Shown: positions 33,412 through 40,672 of the stretch, piece after piece
Layout of the letters: each line of letters begins with the position of its first letter
Numbering within the stretch: position 1 is the first letter of the stretch
Origin: SURF-21 sp964529285
Lineage (GTDB): Bacteria; Actinomycetota; Geothermincolia; Geothermincolales; RBG-13-55-18
Direction: 5' to 3'
Length of the DNA: 64,000 bases
NCBI GenBank assembly: GCA_964529285.1
Contig: CAZGWK010000001.1
Location: 62,001 to 126,000, forward strand
Position numbers and translations under genes: made by a program
The notes under the pieces: generated by a model
What the model was told of the DNA's origin: nothing
What the model saw: the letters and a program-made list of their open reading frames with translations, nothing else
Databases searched by the model: none

Positions 33412-34824
33412 CTACAGCCCCGGTATCAGCCACAGCAGGCACCTCCACCACAAGGCGAAAACCGCCCCCAGGAAAGTAAAAAAGCGCACTATCGGGCCGG
33501 GCATATCGCGGTAGCCGTCGCTCACCAGCTTCTCGCTGGATTCGTAAGGCGTGCCCTCCGCCGCCACCATGTAACCGAGTTCCTGGCCCGCGGTGACCGG
33601 ATAGGAAACCCATGCGAGGTAATGGATGCTCGCATTCCTGAAGTCATCGAGGCGGTCTCTACGCACGCTAAAAACCAGGTCATCCGAACCCACTGCACAC
33701 ACCCCGCGGCGCGGAAAGTCCCCCACCTCGACTTCCGCGAGTGCCTGTCCCGAATATGCGAACTCGACGTGCGCAAAGTTATTGAAGCCGTACTCCATGA
33801 GCGCTGTTGCCTGGCCCCAGTAATCTTCGCCCCCGTTGAGAACGACCGAAATAAGGTCGACATCCTCTCTCTCCGCGGCGGCGACCAGGCATTTTCCCGC
33901 CCGGAAAGTATACCCGGTCTTTATGCCGGTAGCTTCCGGGTACATGTCCAGGAATTTATTGTGGTTCTGCATCACACGCGGGTAAGGATGGCCCGGCCAG
34001 GGGATCTGATATTCGTCCGTGACCACCAGCTCCCTGAATAAGGGAATGTCCATGGCGTATGCGGCGATAGCCGCAAGATCCCGGGCCGAGGTATAGTGGC
34101 CCTCCTCGTCCAGGCCGTGAGGGTTTTTGAAAGAAGTGTTGTCCAGGCCCAGTTCGAGCGCCTTGGCGTTCATCATCTCCACGAATGCGCCTTCCGAGCC
34201 AGCTACATGTTCGCCCAGGGCGACAGCCGCGTCGTTGGCCGATTGCAGCAAGAGCGCGTACAGGAGCTGCTCGACGGTGAGTATCTCACCTCTTTCCAAC
34301 CAGGCCGACGACTCCCCCACCGAGCTTGCGTGATCGCTTATGGTCGTTTTTTCCTGCAACGAAGCGTTTTCCAGGATCAAGATGGCCGTCATTATCTTGG
34401 TCGTGGAAGCCATGGGCAGCGATTGATCGGCGTTTTTTTCGTACAGTACATCTTCCGTAAAAGGGTCGATGAGTATGGCCGCAGTTGCGGAAACGTCGGG
34501 AGCCGATATTTCCCCCGGCAACATGGCGAGGCCCTCGAAGGACTCCAGGTTGGACGCGGGCAGTTCCGCGCGTATATACCGCGGGTCCTCACCGCTGGTG
34601 GCCAGGAGATATACGCTGGAGAGGATAAAAAGAAGCGCAAAAACGGCGATGCATATGGCTGCGACTATGCGAAAATTGCGCTTGGCCTTACGCCGTTGCG
34701 CGCGCTTGCTCTTGCGCAGATCCTTGATCCTCTTTTCGAGGATCTCACGCTTTTCGCCTTCCGTTAACTCCCTGCGCGGCATCGTATGTTGCGACTGCTC
34801 GAACTGATCCATATCCTTCATCAA
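33412..34824 (-). CDS. D-alanyl-D-alanine carboxypeptidase (penicillin-binding protein, DacF/DacA type)
   Basis: Protein of 470 residues. A basic cytoplasmic N-terminus (about 50 residues) and one membrane helix (about 52-76) are followed by the S11 peptidase domain with SxxK (ASTTKIMTA), SxN (SAN) and KTG (GIKTGYT). A C-terminal hydrophobic helix ends the protein. It trims the terminal D-Ala from peptidoglycan stem peptides outside the membrane. The N-terminal anchor differs from the cleavable signal peptide of DacA. Start codon choice is uncertain because no good ribosome binding site precedes the first ATGs. Confidence 0.94.
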   Translation of the reverse strand: MMKDMDQFEQSQHTMPRRELTEGEKREILEKRIKDLRKSKRAQRRKAKRNFRIVAAICIAVFALLFILSSVYLLATSGEDPRYIRAELPASNLESFEGLAMLPGEISAPDVSATAAILIDPFTEDVLYEKNADQSLPMASTTKIMTAILILENASLQEKTTISDHASSVGESSAWLERGEILTVEQLLYALLLQSANDAAVALGEHVAGSEGAFVEMMNAKALELGLDNTSFKNPHGLDEEGHYTSARDLAAIAAYAMDIPLFRELVVTDEYQIPWPGHPYPRVMQNHNKFLDMYPEATGIKTGYTFRAGKCLVAAAEREDVDLISVVLNGGEDYWGQATALMEYGFNNFAHVEFAYSGQALAEVEVGDFPRRGVCAVGSDDLVFSVRRDRLDDFRNASIHYLAWVSYPVTAGQELGYMVAAEGTPYESSEKLVSDGYRDMPGPIVRFFTFLGAVFALWWRCLLWLIPGL

Positions 34825-34918
34825 TGTGGAGTTTAGCAGATGGCGCCCACGTGGTCACCAATATTCGACAAGGCGCGACGAGGCCACGCGCAGAGCATGC
34901 CGGATGGCTCAATGCCCT

Positions 34919-36712
34919 TCAATACAGCAGCGTTGTGGAAATGCCCAGGTATATTGCGAGGGTAGCGATCGCGACGAAAAGGGATGAAAAACGCGCCTGG
35001 GTATAGCGCAACTCGCCCTTGATGCGGCGCGATATTAGTGGAATGCATATGCCGACGGCTGTCCCTAAAACGACGGTGATGAAAAGGGTCAGACCGATGG
35101 TGATCCCGAAGCGCGCATAATCCTCCCAGATGGCGGCGACCAGACCGCCCAGAACCGCGAGACCAAGGGAGATAGATAACACTACCCGCATCTCTTTCCA
35201 GACCAGGATGAGCACCTCTCTCCAGCCGGGATCCTTGCCGCCGATATCCTCAAGGACCACCGCCTGGGTCACGATGCTTATGTCCTGGGCCGCCCTCAAG
35301 ACAAGGGGGATAAAAAAGACCAGTGAGATAAGCGGCACGATGCGGTCCTCGAAGGCGGAGATGAGCAGCGCGGCCGCCAGCCCGCCGAGAAGCGTGATGA
35401 TGATGGACGGGAGCCTCGTGCGCAGAGACGAGCCCGTTTCGGCCAGTTCGAGACCGCCGAGATGAGAAAGATCCTCGATGGTCTCCTCGCGTATCACGTC
35501 GATCATATCGTCCACGGTAATGATGCCCTTGATCGTGTTGGAATCATCGACTACCGGAAGTGCCAGGAAGTTGTAGCGGCTCATGGTGTCGGCAACGGCT
35601 TCCTGATCCTCTGCTACATTGACCGAAATCACGTCGCGGTGCATGAAATCCTCGACCCTATCGTCCTGGGGGGACGTGAGGAGGTCTCGCAGGGAGACAA
35701 CACCCTTCAGGCGCCCCTCGTTGTCCTCAACATAGACATAATAGAGAGTCTCCGCATCCGGTGCGTTCTCGCGCAGGTAAACCATGGCATCGCTGGCGGT
35801 AAAGGAGCTGGATACGCATATGAACTCCGGAGTCATGCGGCCTCCAGCCGTGTCCTCGCCGTAACCGAGCAACTCCCTGATGATACCGGCCTCCTGCAGT
35901 CCCATGATGTTCAAGAGACGCTCTGCTTTGTCCCGCGGCAGAAGCGCCAGGATGTCGGTCGCTTCGTCTGGAGGCATTATCTCCAGCAGGTTAGAGGCCT
36001 TGATCTCGCTCAGATCCTCGATAACATCGGCCTGCTTTCCCGGCTCTACCTCCGCCAGGGATTCAGCAGCCGTAAATGCGCCCAGGAGGTCGAGCAGCCT
36101 TGCGCGGTGCTGCGGTTCCAGTTGCTCTATTATGTCGGCGATATCGCTTGGATGCATTTCGCCCAGCTGTGATTCGGTAACGTTGAGTTTGAGATCATGT
36201 CTTTGCACCTCGAGCGGAGCCACAAAATCCCACGGAATGGTCTTTTCGGGCAGGCCGCTGCCCACGATGTGCAATAGCTTTTCGACCGTCTTTTCCATGC
36301 CCAGCCTGCGCAGGAGGGCTTTCTGGCTCACATCTACCCCGGTAAGCCGCAGCTTTGAATCAAATTCCGCCAGCCGGATATCATTCACCCTCACAACCTT
36401 GTTCCCATGCAGATCGACGATCTGCCGGTCGAGCAGGTTCCGCCCCAGCAGGATACCCGCGGGGGAACGCTCGCTGCGCCAGATCTCTTCGTTTTCACGG
36501 TCGAGAGTCAAATGAGAAGGCTGCAGGGATGATACCCAGTCCCAGGGGACCGAAACCGTTTCCCGGCGCCCTCGCCTCATGCGCGAGATTACCAGGGATT
36601 CGCTCTGGGGAATGCTGCCCTGCCTCCCTATTCCTATATCGTGCAGCTTGCCTACTATACGCCCCGCGCAGTCCTTGACCTTGCGTTCCTGGAGATCGGA
36701 GAAGAAGAGCAC
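34919..36712 (-). CDS. mgtE: MgtE-type magnesium transporter with N-terminal PRC-barrel repeats
   Basis: Protein of 597 residues. Two PRC-barrel-like repeats occupy roughly residues 1-160 (VKDCAGRIVGKLHDIGIG; VVRVNDIRLAEF). The MgtE N domain follows (LGEMHPSDIADIIEQL), then two CBS domains (GYGEDTAGGRMTPEF; VEDFMHRDVISVN; TVDDMIDVI) and about five membrane helices. The N and CBS domains bind Mg2+ and close the pore when it is plentiful. Added PRC barrels are a known variant of the family. GTG 36712 was chosen because GGGGAGG lies 6 bases before it; ATG 36757 is upstream in frame. Confidence 0.93.
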   Translation of the reverse strand: MLFFSDLQERKVKDCAGRIVGKLHDIGIGRQGSIPQSESLVISRMRRGRRETVSVPWDWVSSLQPSHLTLDRENEEIWRSERSPAGILLGRNLLDRQIVDLHGNKVVRVNDIRLAEFDSKLRLTGVDVSQKALLRRLGMEKTVEKLLHIVGSGLPEKTIPWDFVAPLEVQRHDLKLNVTESQLGEMHPSDIADIIEQLEPQHRARLLDLLGAFTAAESLAEVEPGKQADVIEDLSEIKASNLLEIMPPDEATDILALLPRDKAERLLNIMGLQEAGIIRELLGYGEDTAGGRMTPEFICVSSSFTASDAMVYLRENAPDAETLYYVYVEDNEGRLKGVVSLRDLLTSPQDDRVEDFMHRDVISVNVAEDQEAVADTMSRYNFLALPVVDDSNTIKGIITVDDMIDVIREETIEDLSHLGGLELAETGSSLRTRLPSIIITLLGGLAAALLISAFEDRIVPLISLVFFIPLVLRAAQDISIVTQAVVLEDIGGKDPGWREVLILVWKEMRVVLSISLGLAVLGGLVAAIWEDYARFGITIGLTLFITVVLGTAVGICIPLISRRIKGELRYTQARFSSLFVAIATLAIYLGISTTLLY

Positions 36713-36836
36713 CTCACACCTCCCCGGCGAGGTCTTTGGGATCTGATATCCTGGCATCTCCCAAGTGCACTTATAATGCCGGCCGTTGCCCTGAACAATT
36801 CTATAGCAAGCCCGAACGTGAATTCAAACCCGCTCC

Positions 36837-37325
36837 TCAAGCAAGGTGAAGTGTCGATTCCACTCCCTCTCGGAAGCGCTCCCAGTGGCTTCCTTCCCAG
36901 AATATAGTATTGCAGTATGTGCACAACAGGTAGTTATCCCGGGTGGCGACGGTGAAGGGCGCGAGAAGATGACGCGCCTCCCACGCGGCTATCGCCCCCA
37001 GGCTGGAGTTGCATAGCGAGCAGCGCGGCTTGCGGAAATGCGTTATCCAGCCTTCTTCCGCGAGTTGCGCGAGTTGGTTCAGGATCTGCGAGGATCTTAT
37101 ATCAACGACGGTAGGATTTCCCGCACGAGGCCCGTTGCGAAGGGCTATTGCGTGGTCCCTGGTAAGCAGGACCCTCCCCTCCTCCTTTGCCGCGGCTATA
37201 AGGCGGGCATCTGAACTGGGCGGCGGATATGAGACGTCATAGCCCATGAGCCTCATATAACGTGCCAGTCTGCCGAGCATGCGGTCGGCGATAAAGCGGG
37301 CCTGGGACGGGATCGCAAATTTCAA
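36837..37325 (-). CDS. Mut7-C domain protein (PIN-like RNase plus zinc ribbon)
   Basis: Protein of 162 residues. The N-terminal PIN-like domain has ADRMLGRLARYMRLMGYD and RVLLTRDHA, typical of Mut7-C proteins with acidic residues for metal binding. A C-terminal zinc ribbon follows (RCSLCN ... CTYCN). The family is predicted to cleave RNA; substrates are not known. Its start overlaps the MerR gene stop by four bases, so the FHA, MerR and Mut7-C genes form a coupled trio. Confidence 0.9.
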   Translation of the reverse strand: MKFAIPSQARFIADRMLGRLARYMRLMGYDVSYPPPSSDARLIAAAKEEGRVLLTRDHAIALRNGPRAGNPTVVDIRSSQILNQLAQLAEEGWITHFRKPRCSLCNSSLGAIAAWEARHLLAPFTVATRDNYLLCTYCNTIFWEGSHWERFREGVESTLHLA

Positions 37326-38071
37326 AACGGAACAGGCTGGTTCGCTTTGAGGAAATACTCCTTGACCCGGTTTTTAAGGAGCAGGTCCTTCAATTCCCGT
37401 GAGAGATTGACTAACTGGAGGAGGTTGTCCAGCGCCCTGCGTTTTGCTTCGGGGTCCTTGGATTTCAAGGCGGGCATGATCAGCTGTTCGAAAGCCAGGG
37501 CTTCGCGGTCCGTGAGGTTCTCGTACATACGCATATGCCGGGGCTCGAGACCGTAGCGCGAGAATTCCCTGGCGATGCGGAGTATCTTGACGTCCTCTTT
37601 ATCGTAGTACGGCCCGTCATCCCCGTCGTGTGAGCATATCAGGCCAAAGTCCTCCAGGGTGGCGAGGAATGAGGGCTCTACTTCCAGGGCCTGGGGGGCA
37701 TGCTCCCGTAAAATCGTCGTATCATCGTAAGCAACCAGATCCTCCCCCACCTCGAGGGAGCCCATCATGCCCGGAACAAGATCGCCGGCCCTTGCCTTTC
37801 CGCTCTCCAACTCGTCGATCTTCTCGCGGATCACCTTGAGGGGCAGATATTTCTCCCGCTGCAGCTTGAGGATAAAGCGCAGGCGCTGCGCATCCGCCTG
37901 GCTGAACTTGCGGTATCCAGAGGGAGTCCTCTCCGGTTCTATGAGGCCTTCACTCTCCAGAAACCGTATCTTCGAGATAGTCAGATCCGGGAACTCGTCC
38001 TTCATCGACTTGAGCAAGTCTCCTATGCTCATCCTGTCTTTCTGTTTTTCCATGAGAGTTACCGCCCTCAT
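37322..38071 (-). CDS. ftsR: MerR-family regulator, FtsR-like
   Basis: Protein of 249 residues. The N-terminal MerR helix-turn-helix is LTISKIRFLESEGLIEPERTP and SGYRKFSQADAQRLRFIL, followed by a coiled coil and a second winged-helix-like half ending near LLLKNRVKEYF. Length, domain pattern and its position right after an FHA gene match FtsR of Corynebacterium, which activates ftsZ. The symbol is by family and synteny; regulation of ftsZ here is inference. The start overlaps the FHA gene stop (ATGA). Confidence 0.8.
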   Translation of the reverse strand: MRAVTLMEKQKDRMSIGDLLKSMKDEFPDLTISKIRFLESEGLIEPERTPSGYRKFSQADAQRLRFILKLQREKYLPLKVIREKIDELESGKARAGDLVPGMMGSLEVGEDLVAYDDTTILREHAPQALEVEPSFLATLEDFGLICSHDGDDGPYYDKEDVKILRIAREFSRYGLEPRHMRMYENLTDREALAFEQLIMPALKSKDPEAKRRALDNLLQLVNLSRELKDLLLKNRVKEYFLKANQPVPF

Positions 38072-38544
38072 CCCGTCCCGGCAAAAAAGAGTAGCCGGAA
38101 CTTGCCTATCTGTATCTCATCCCCGTTTTCCAGCATAGCTGCCTCGATACGCTCCCGGTTCAGATATGTGCCGTTCAGCGAACCCGTGTCCAGGAGCTTG
38201 AAAGCGGGCCCATCGCGGCGTATCTCCGCATGCCTTCGCGAAACGGTGATGTCATCGAGGAAGATGTCGCTCTCAGGGTGCCGCCCCACCACGATGATGT
38301 CACGGTTTATGGTGAAACTCATGCCCGCGTCCGGCCCCTTTTTTATCATCAGGAGGGCGTTACCTGCCTCCAGCGGCTGCGTGGGAAGTGAAATCTCTAC
38401 TTCCTCTTCCGATTCGGATTCCACGGCGGGAAGGCCTACGGTGGAATCGCCATGAGGTGTCTCCTCCTGATCGAAGCGTACCCCACAGCGTGCGCAGAAG
38501 ACACTGTTCTCGGGATTATAATGACCGCATTTGGTGCAGAACAT
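38068..38544 (-). CDS. FHA-domain protein with N-terminal zinc ribbon, GarA-like
   Basis: Protein of 158 residues. An N-terminal double-knuckle zinc ribbon (CTKCGHYNPENSVFCARCG) is followed by an acidic linker and an FHA domain (about residues 72-155: VVGRHPESDIFLDDITVSRRH, then LLDTGSLNGTYLN). The FHA domain binds phosphothreonine peptides. It is syntenic with GarA/OdhI, which controls 2-oxoglutarate metabolism in actinobacteria, but the zinc ribbon and lack of the N-terminal ETTS phosphorylation motif set it apart. The ribosome binding site AAGGAGGGCGG precedes ATG 38544. Confidence 0.88.
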   Translation of the reverse strand: MFCTKCGHYNPENSVFCARCGVRFDQEETPHGDSTVGLPAVESESEEEVEISLPTQPLEAGNALLMIKKGPDAGMSFTINRDIIVVGRHPESDIFLDDITVSRRHAEIRRDGPAFKLLDTGSLNGTYLNRERIEAAMLENGDEIQIGKFRLLFFAGTG

Positions 38545-38674
38545 CCGCCCTCCTTCCGGCAGTATTTGCGAAGGCGCTTTTAGCTAACCCTGAATACGAA
38601 GCATCCGATATACATATTAATATGAATCCGGCGGAATTTAAACTAAAGCCTTACATTTAGGGTTTGCCCTGAGA

Positions 38675-38983
38675 TCAATCACCGGTTGGATCGCTGCGGC
38701 TTACGCCCATCGCTTCGCCCGCCAGGATCTCGCTCAGCCTGCTGATGTCCTTATCGCTGATGATTGACTTGCCTTCCTTCAAACTGCCCTTTTTCCGCCT
38801 TACCAGCTCAGCGCGGAGTATATCGATCTTGCCATGCAACACGCGACGCTGATAGGAGACTTTGTTCTCTTCCTTCAGCAGCTCCTCCAGGATCTGCCTT
38901 AATTCCTCATCCGTCTTGCTGCTATAGTCAATGTAAACCTCATGTGGAGGAACTTCTTGAGACTGCTTCTTGTCCTCGCCCAT
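38675..38983 (-). CDS. RsiG-like protein with c-di-GMP-binding signature
   Basis: Small helical protein of 102 residues. A coiled-coil segment carries E39, S43, R46, H50 and D54 in the E-x3-S-x2-R-x3-Q-x3-D spacing that RsiG uses to bind cyclic di-GMP, with His in place of Gln. RsiG is an anti-sigma factor that, with c-di-GMP, holds WhiG-type sigma factors in actinobacteria. Streptomyces RsiG has two copies of the motif; a single copy, as here, has been described for Rubrobacter RsiG, which works as a homodimer (from memory). ATG 38983 has AGGAGGG seven bases upstream. It is a single-gene transcript between FHA and lipM. Confidence 0.75.
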   Translation of the reverse strand: MGEDKKQSQEVPPHEVYIDYSSKTDEELRQILEELLKEENKVSYQRRVLHGKIDILRAELVRRKKGSLKEGKSIISDKDISRLSEILAGEAMGVSRSDPTGD

Positions 38984-39077
38984 CGACAACCCTCCTCTTA
39001 ACGGGCACAACGATCAACTATGATTTTAGCAGAATATCAACATCACCATAAGGCCTAATCGCCTTACGGCAGACTGG

Positions 39078-39920
39078 TCATTGCGGGAAAGCACGCGAGT
39101 CGGCGTTCACGAGCCATCGGGGGGATGCATAAGCGTGCGTGAGGGCCACCCATCGTCTCTCCTCCTCTTCAGACAGGCCTACCGGAATGATATCCACATC
39201 AAAAGCCTCGCCGAATCCCCGCAGGAAGGCCTCCGCAATATCTTCCCAGGAATGCTGACTTCCCGTTTCGTCGATGGCCACGCAGCGCCGACGGTATTTC
39301 TCCCTGGCAACCCCCCTCTGTTCATCGCTTGCAAAGCGCAGCATTCTGAACAACAGATCGGAGTGGTCCTCGAGCATAACTGAACCATGCTGGAGGAGCG
39401 CCCCACTCCGCCGCACCTGTGCACTTCCGATAATCTTTTTACCCGAGAATTCCAGGTCCGACTGGGTAGCGGCGGCGAAACAGGCTCCACCCGCCGAGCG
39501 ATAATCTTCGCTTTCGCGAGGCTGCAATACTGCCTCGAGCCCGAGGCGTTTCATTGCATGCAGGATCCCGCCGCAGATGAGCCGGTATGCTTCTACGACG
39601 CTTTCCGGAAGGGGGAATCCCCGGGGCATTACGGCGCTGTAGGTGAAATCATCGAGGTGCAGGATGCTTTTACCGCCGGTCGGACGCCGCACCACTTGGA
39701 TACCTTCCATGGCGGAGACTGCAAGATCTAAGTCGCTCAGGGATTGAAAGCGTCCGATGGAAACGCACGCAGGACACCAGCGGTAAAAGCGAAGGGTTGG
39801 TTTGAAACCGTCTTCGCAAGCGTTCTCCAACAGCGCCTGGTCCAGCGCCATGTTTGCGGCGCCGCTCGCGGGTTCCGTAAGCACCAGGCGCCAGCAGGAA
39901 GGTATGTTGCGAGAGACCAC
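39078..39920 (-). CDS. Octanoyltransferase / lipoate-protein ligase family protein (LipM-like)
   Basis: Protein of 280 residues of the BPL/LPL fold. The signatures RFYRWCPACVSIGRFQ, VVRRPTGGKSILH, then ACFAAATQSDLEFSGKKIIG with a candidate nucleophilic cysteine and the conserved lysine of GKKIIGSAQ are present. These are closest to LipM, which moves octanoyl groups from ACP to lipoyl domains in bacteria without LipB. A ligase acting on free lipoate cannot be excluded. The start is a GTG at 39920. No lipA gene or lipoyl-dependent dehydrogenase is seen in the window. Confidence 0.85.
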   Translation of the reverse strand: MVSRNIPSCWRLVLTEPASGAANMALDQALLENACEDGFKPTLRFYRWCPACVSIGRFQSLSDLDLAVSAMEGIQVVRRPTGGKSILHLDDFTYSAVMPRGFPLPESVVEAYRLICGGILHAMKRLGLEAVLQPRESEDYRSAGGACFAAATQSDLEFSGKKIIGSAQVRRSGALLQHGSVMLEDHSDLLFRMLRFASDEQRGVAREKYRRRCVAIDETGSQHSWEDIAEAFLRGFGEAFDVDIIPVGLSEEEERRWVALTHAYASPRWLVNADSRAFPQ

Positions 39921-40034
39921 CCAGGCCGTTCCTCCATTATATCGCCTGTGCCGGGCCGCGCCGGCCCGGACGTAACAGGCATAATTACAAGCCTATAACG
40001 CATCCGGCTTGCGCTATGACATGCCCGCTTCAAC

Positions 40035-40568
40035 CTATAGCAGCTCCGCCTGCAGGACCTCTTCCAGCTGCTGAAAGATGAACCTGTCCGTTTCCTGGCT
40101 CAGCGAGGCCACAGCATCCTTGAAAACGGCGACATCATAGTTGCGCATCGCTGCATCCACCGCGGTGATATACACGCAGATATTCGTAAGGACTCCCGTG
40201 AGGTAGAGCTTTCCTATGCCCAGCTCCCTGAGATAGCTGTCCAGATCCGTGCCGAAAAAGGCGCTGTATCTGCGCTTGGGGATTATATAGTCTCCCTCGG
40301 CCGGCTGAAGTTCGTCGATTATCTCTCCACCCCATGTATGTGAGATCGCGTGCGGCGGCCAGAATCGGAACTCATGATCGTCCTCACGATGACTGTCCGT
40401 CACGTAAATAATGGGTATTCCCTGGTTCCTGGCATCTGCGACGATGCGTTTTATGCGCGGTACTATACGCTTGGCATCCGGGACCTTCAAGGCCCCTCTG
40501 TCCTCGATAAAATCGTTCAACATGTCGATCACGAGCAGTGCGCTCTGCGGTCCGAAAGCTATCGTCAA
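40035..40568 (-). CDS. Isochorismatase-family cysteine hydrolase
   Basis: Protein of 177 residues of the nicotinamidase/isochorismatase fold. The catalytic Asp lies in LLVIDMLNDF, the Lys in YIIPKRRYSAFFGTDLD, and the Cys in LTGVLTNICVYITAVDA. The metal-binding pair of nicotinamidases (DxH) is seen only partly (TDSHREDDHEF), so either nicotinamidase or another amide/ester hydrolase is possible. The start is a TTG with GTGGAGG close upstream. It follows the nucleotidyltransferase fusion on the same strand. Confidence 0.88.
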   Translation of the reverse strand: MTIAFGPQSALLVIDMLNDFIEDRGALKVPDAKRIVPRIKRIVADARNQGIPIIYVTDSHREDDHEFRFWPPHAISHTWGGEIIDELQPAEGDYIIPKRRYSAFFGTDLDSYLRELGIGKLYLTGVLTNICVYITAVDAAMRNYDVAVFKDAVASLSQETDRFIFQQLEEVLQAELL

Positions 40569-40672
40569 GCCTCCACACCACCTTTCTTTACGGTATCGAT
40601 CTTCTTGTCCGCGTATCCCTGATCCATACGCCGCCGATAATATCCAGGTCCAAAGAGGTGGCCGGGTTTTTC

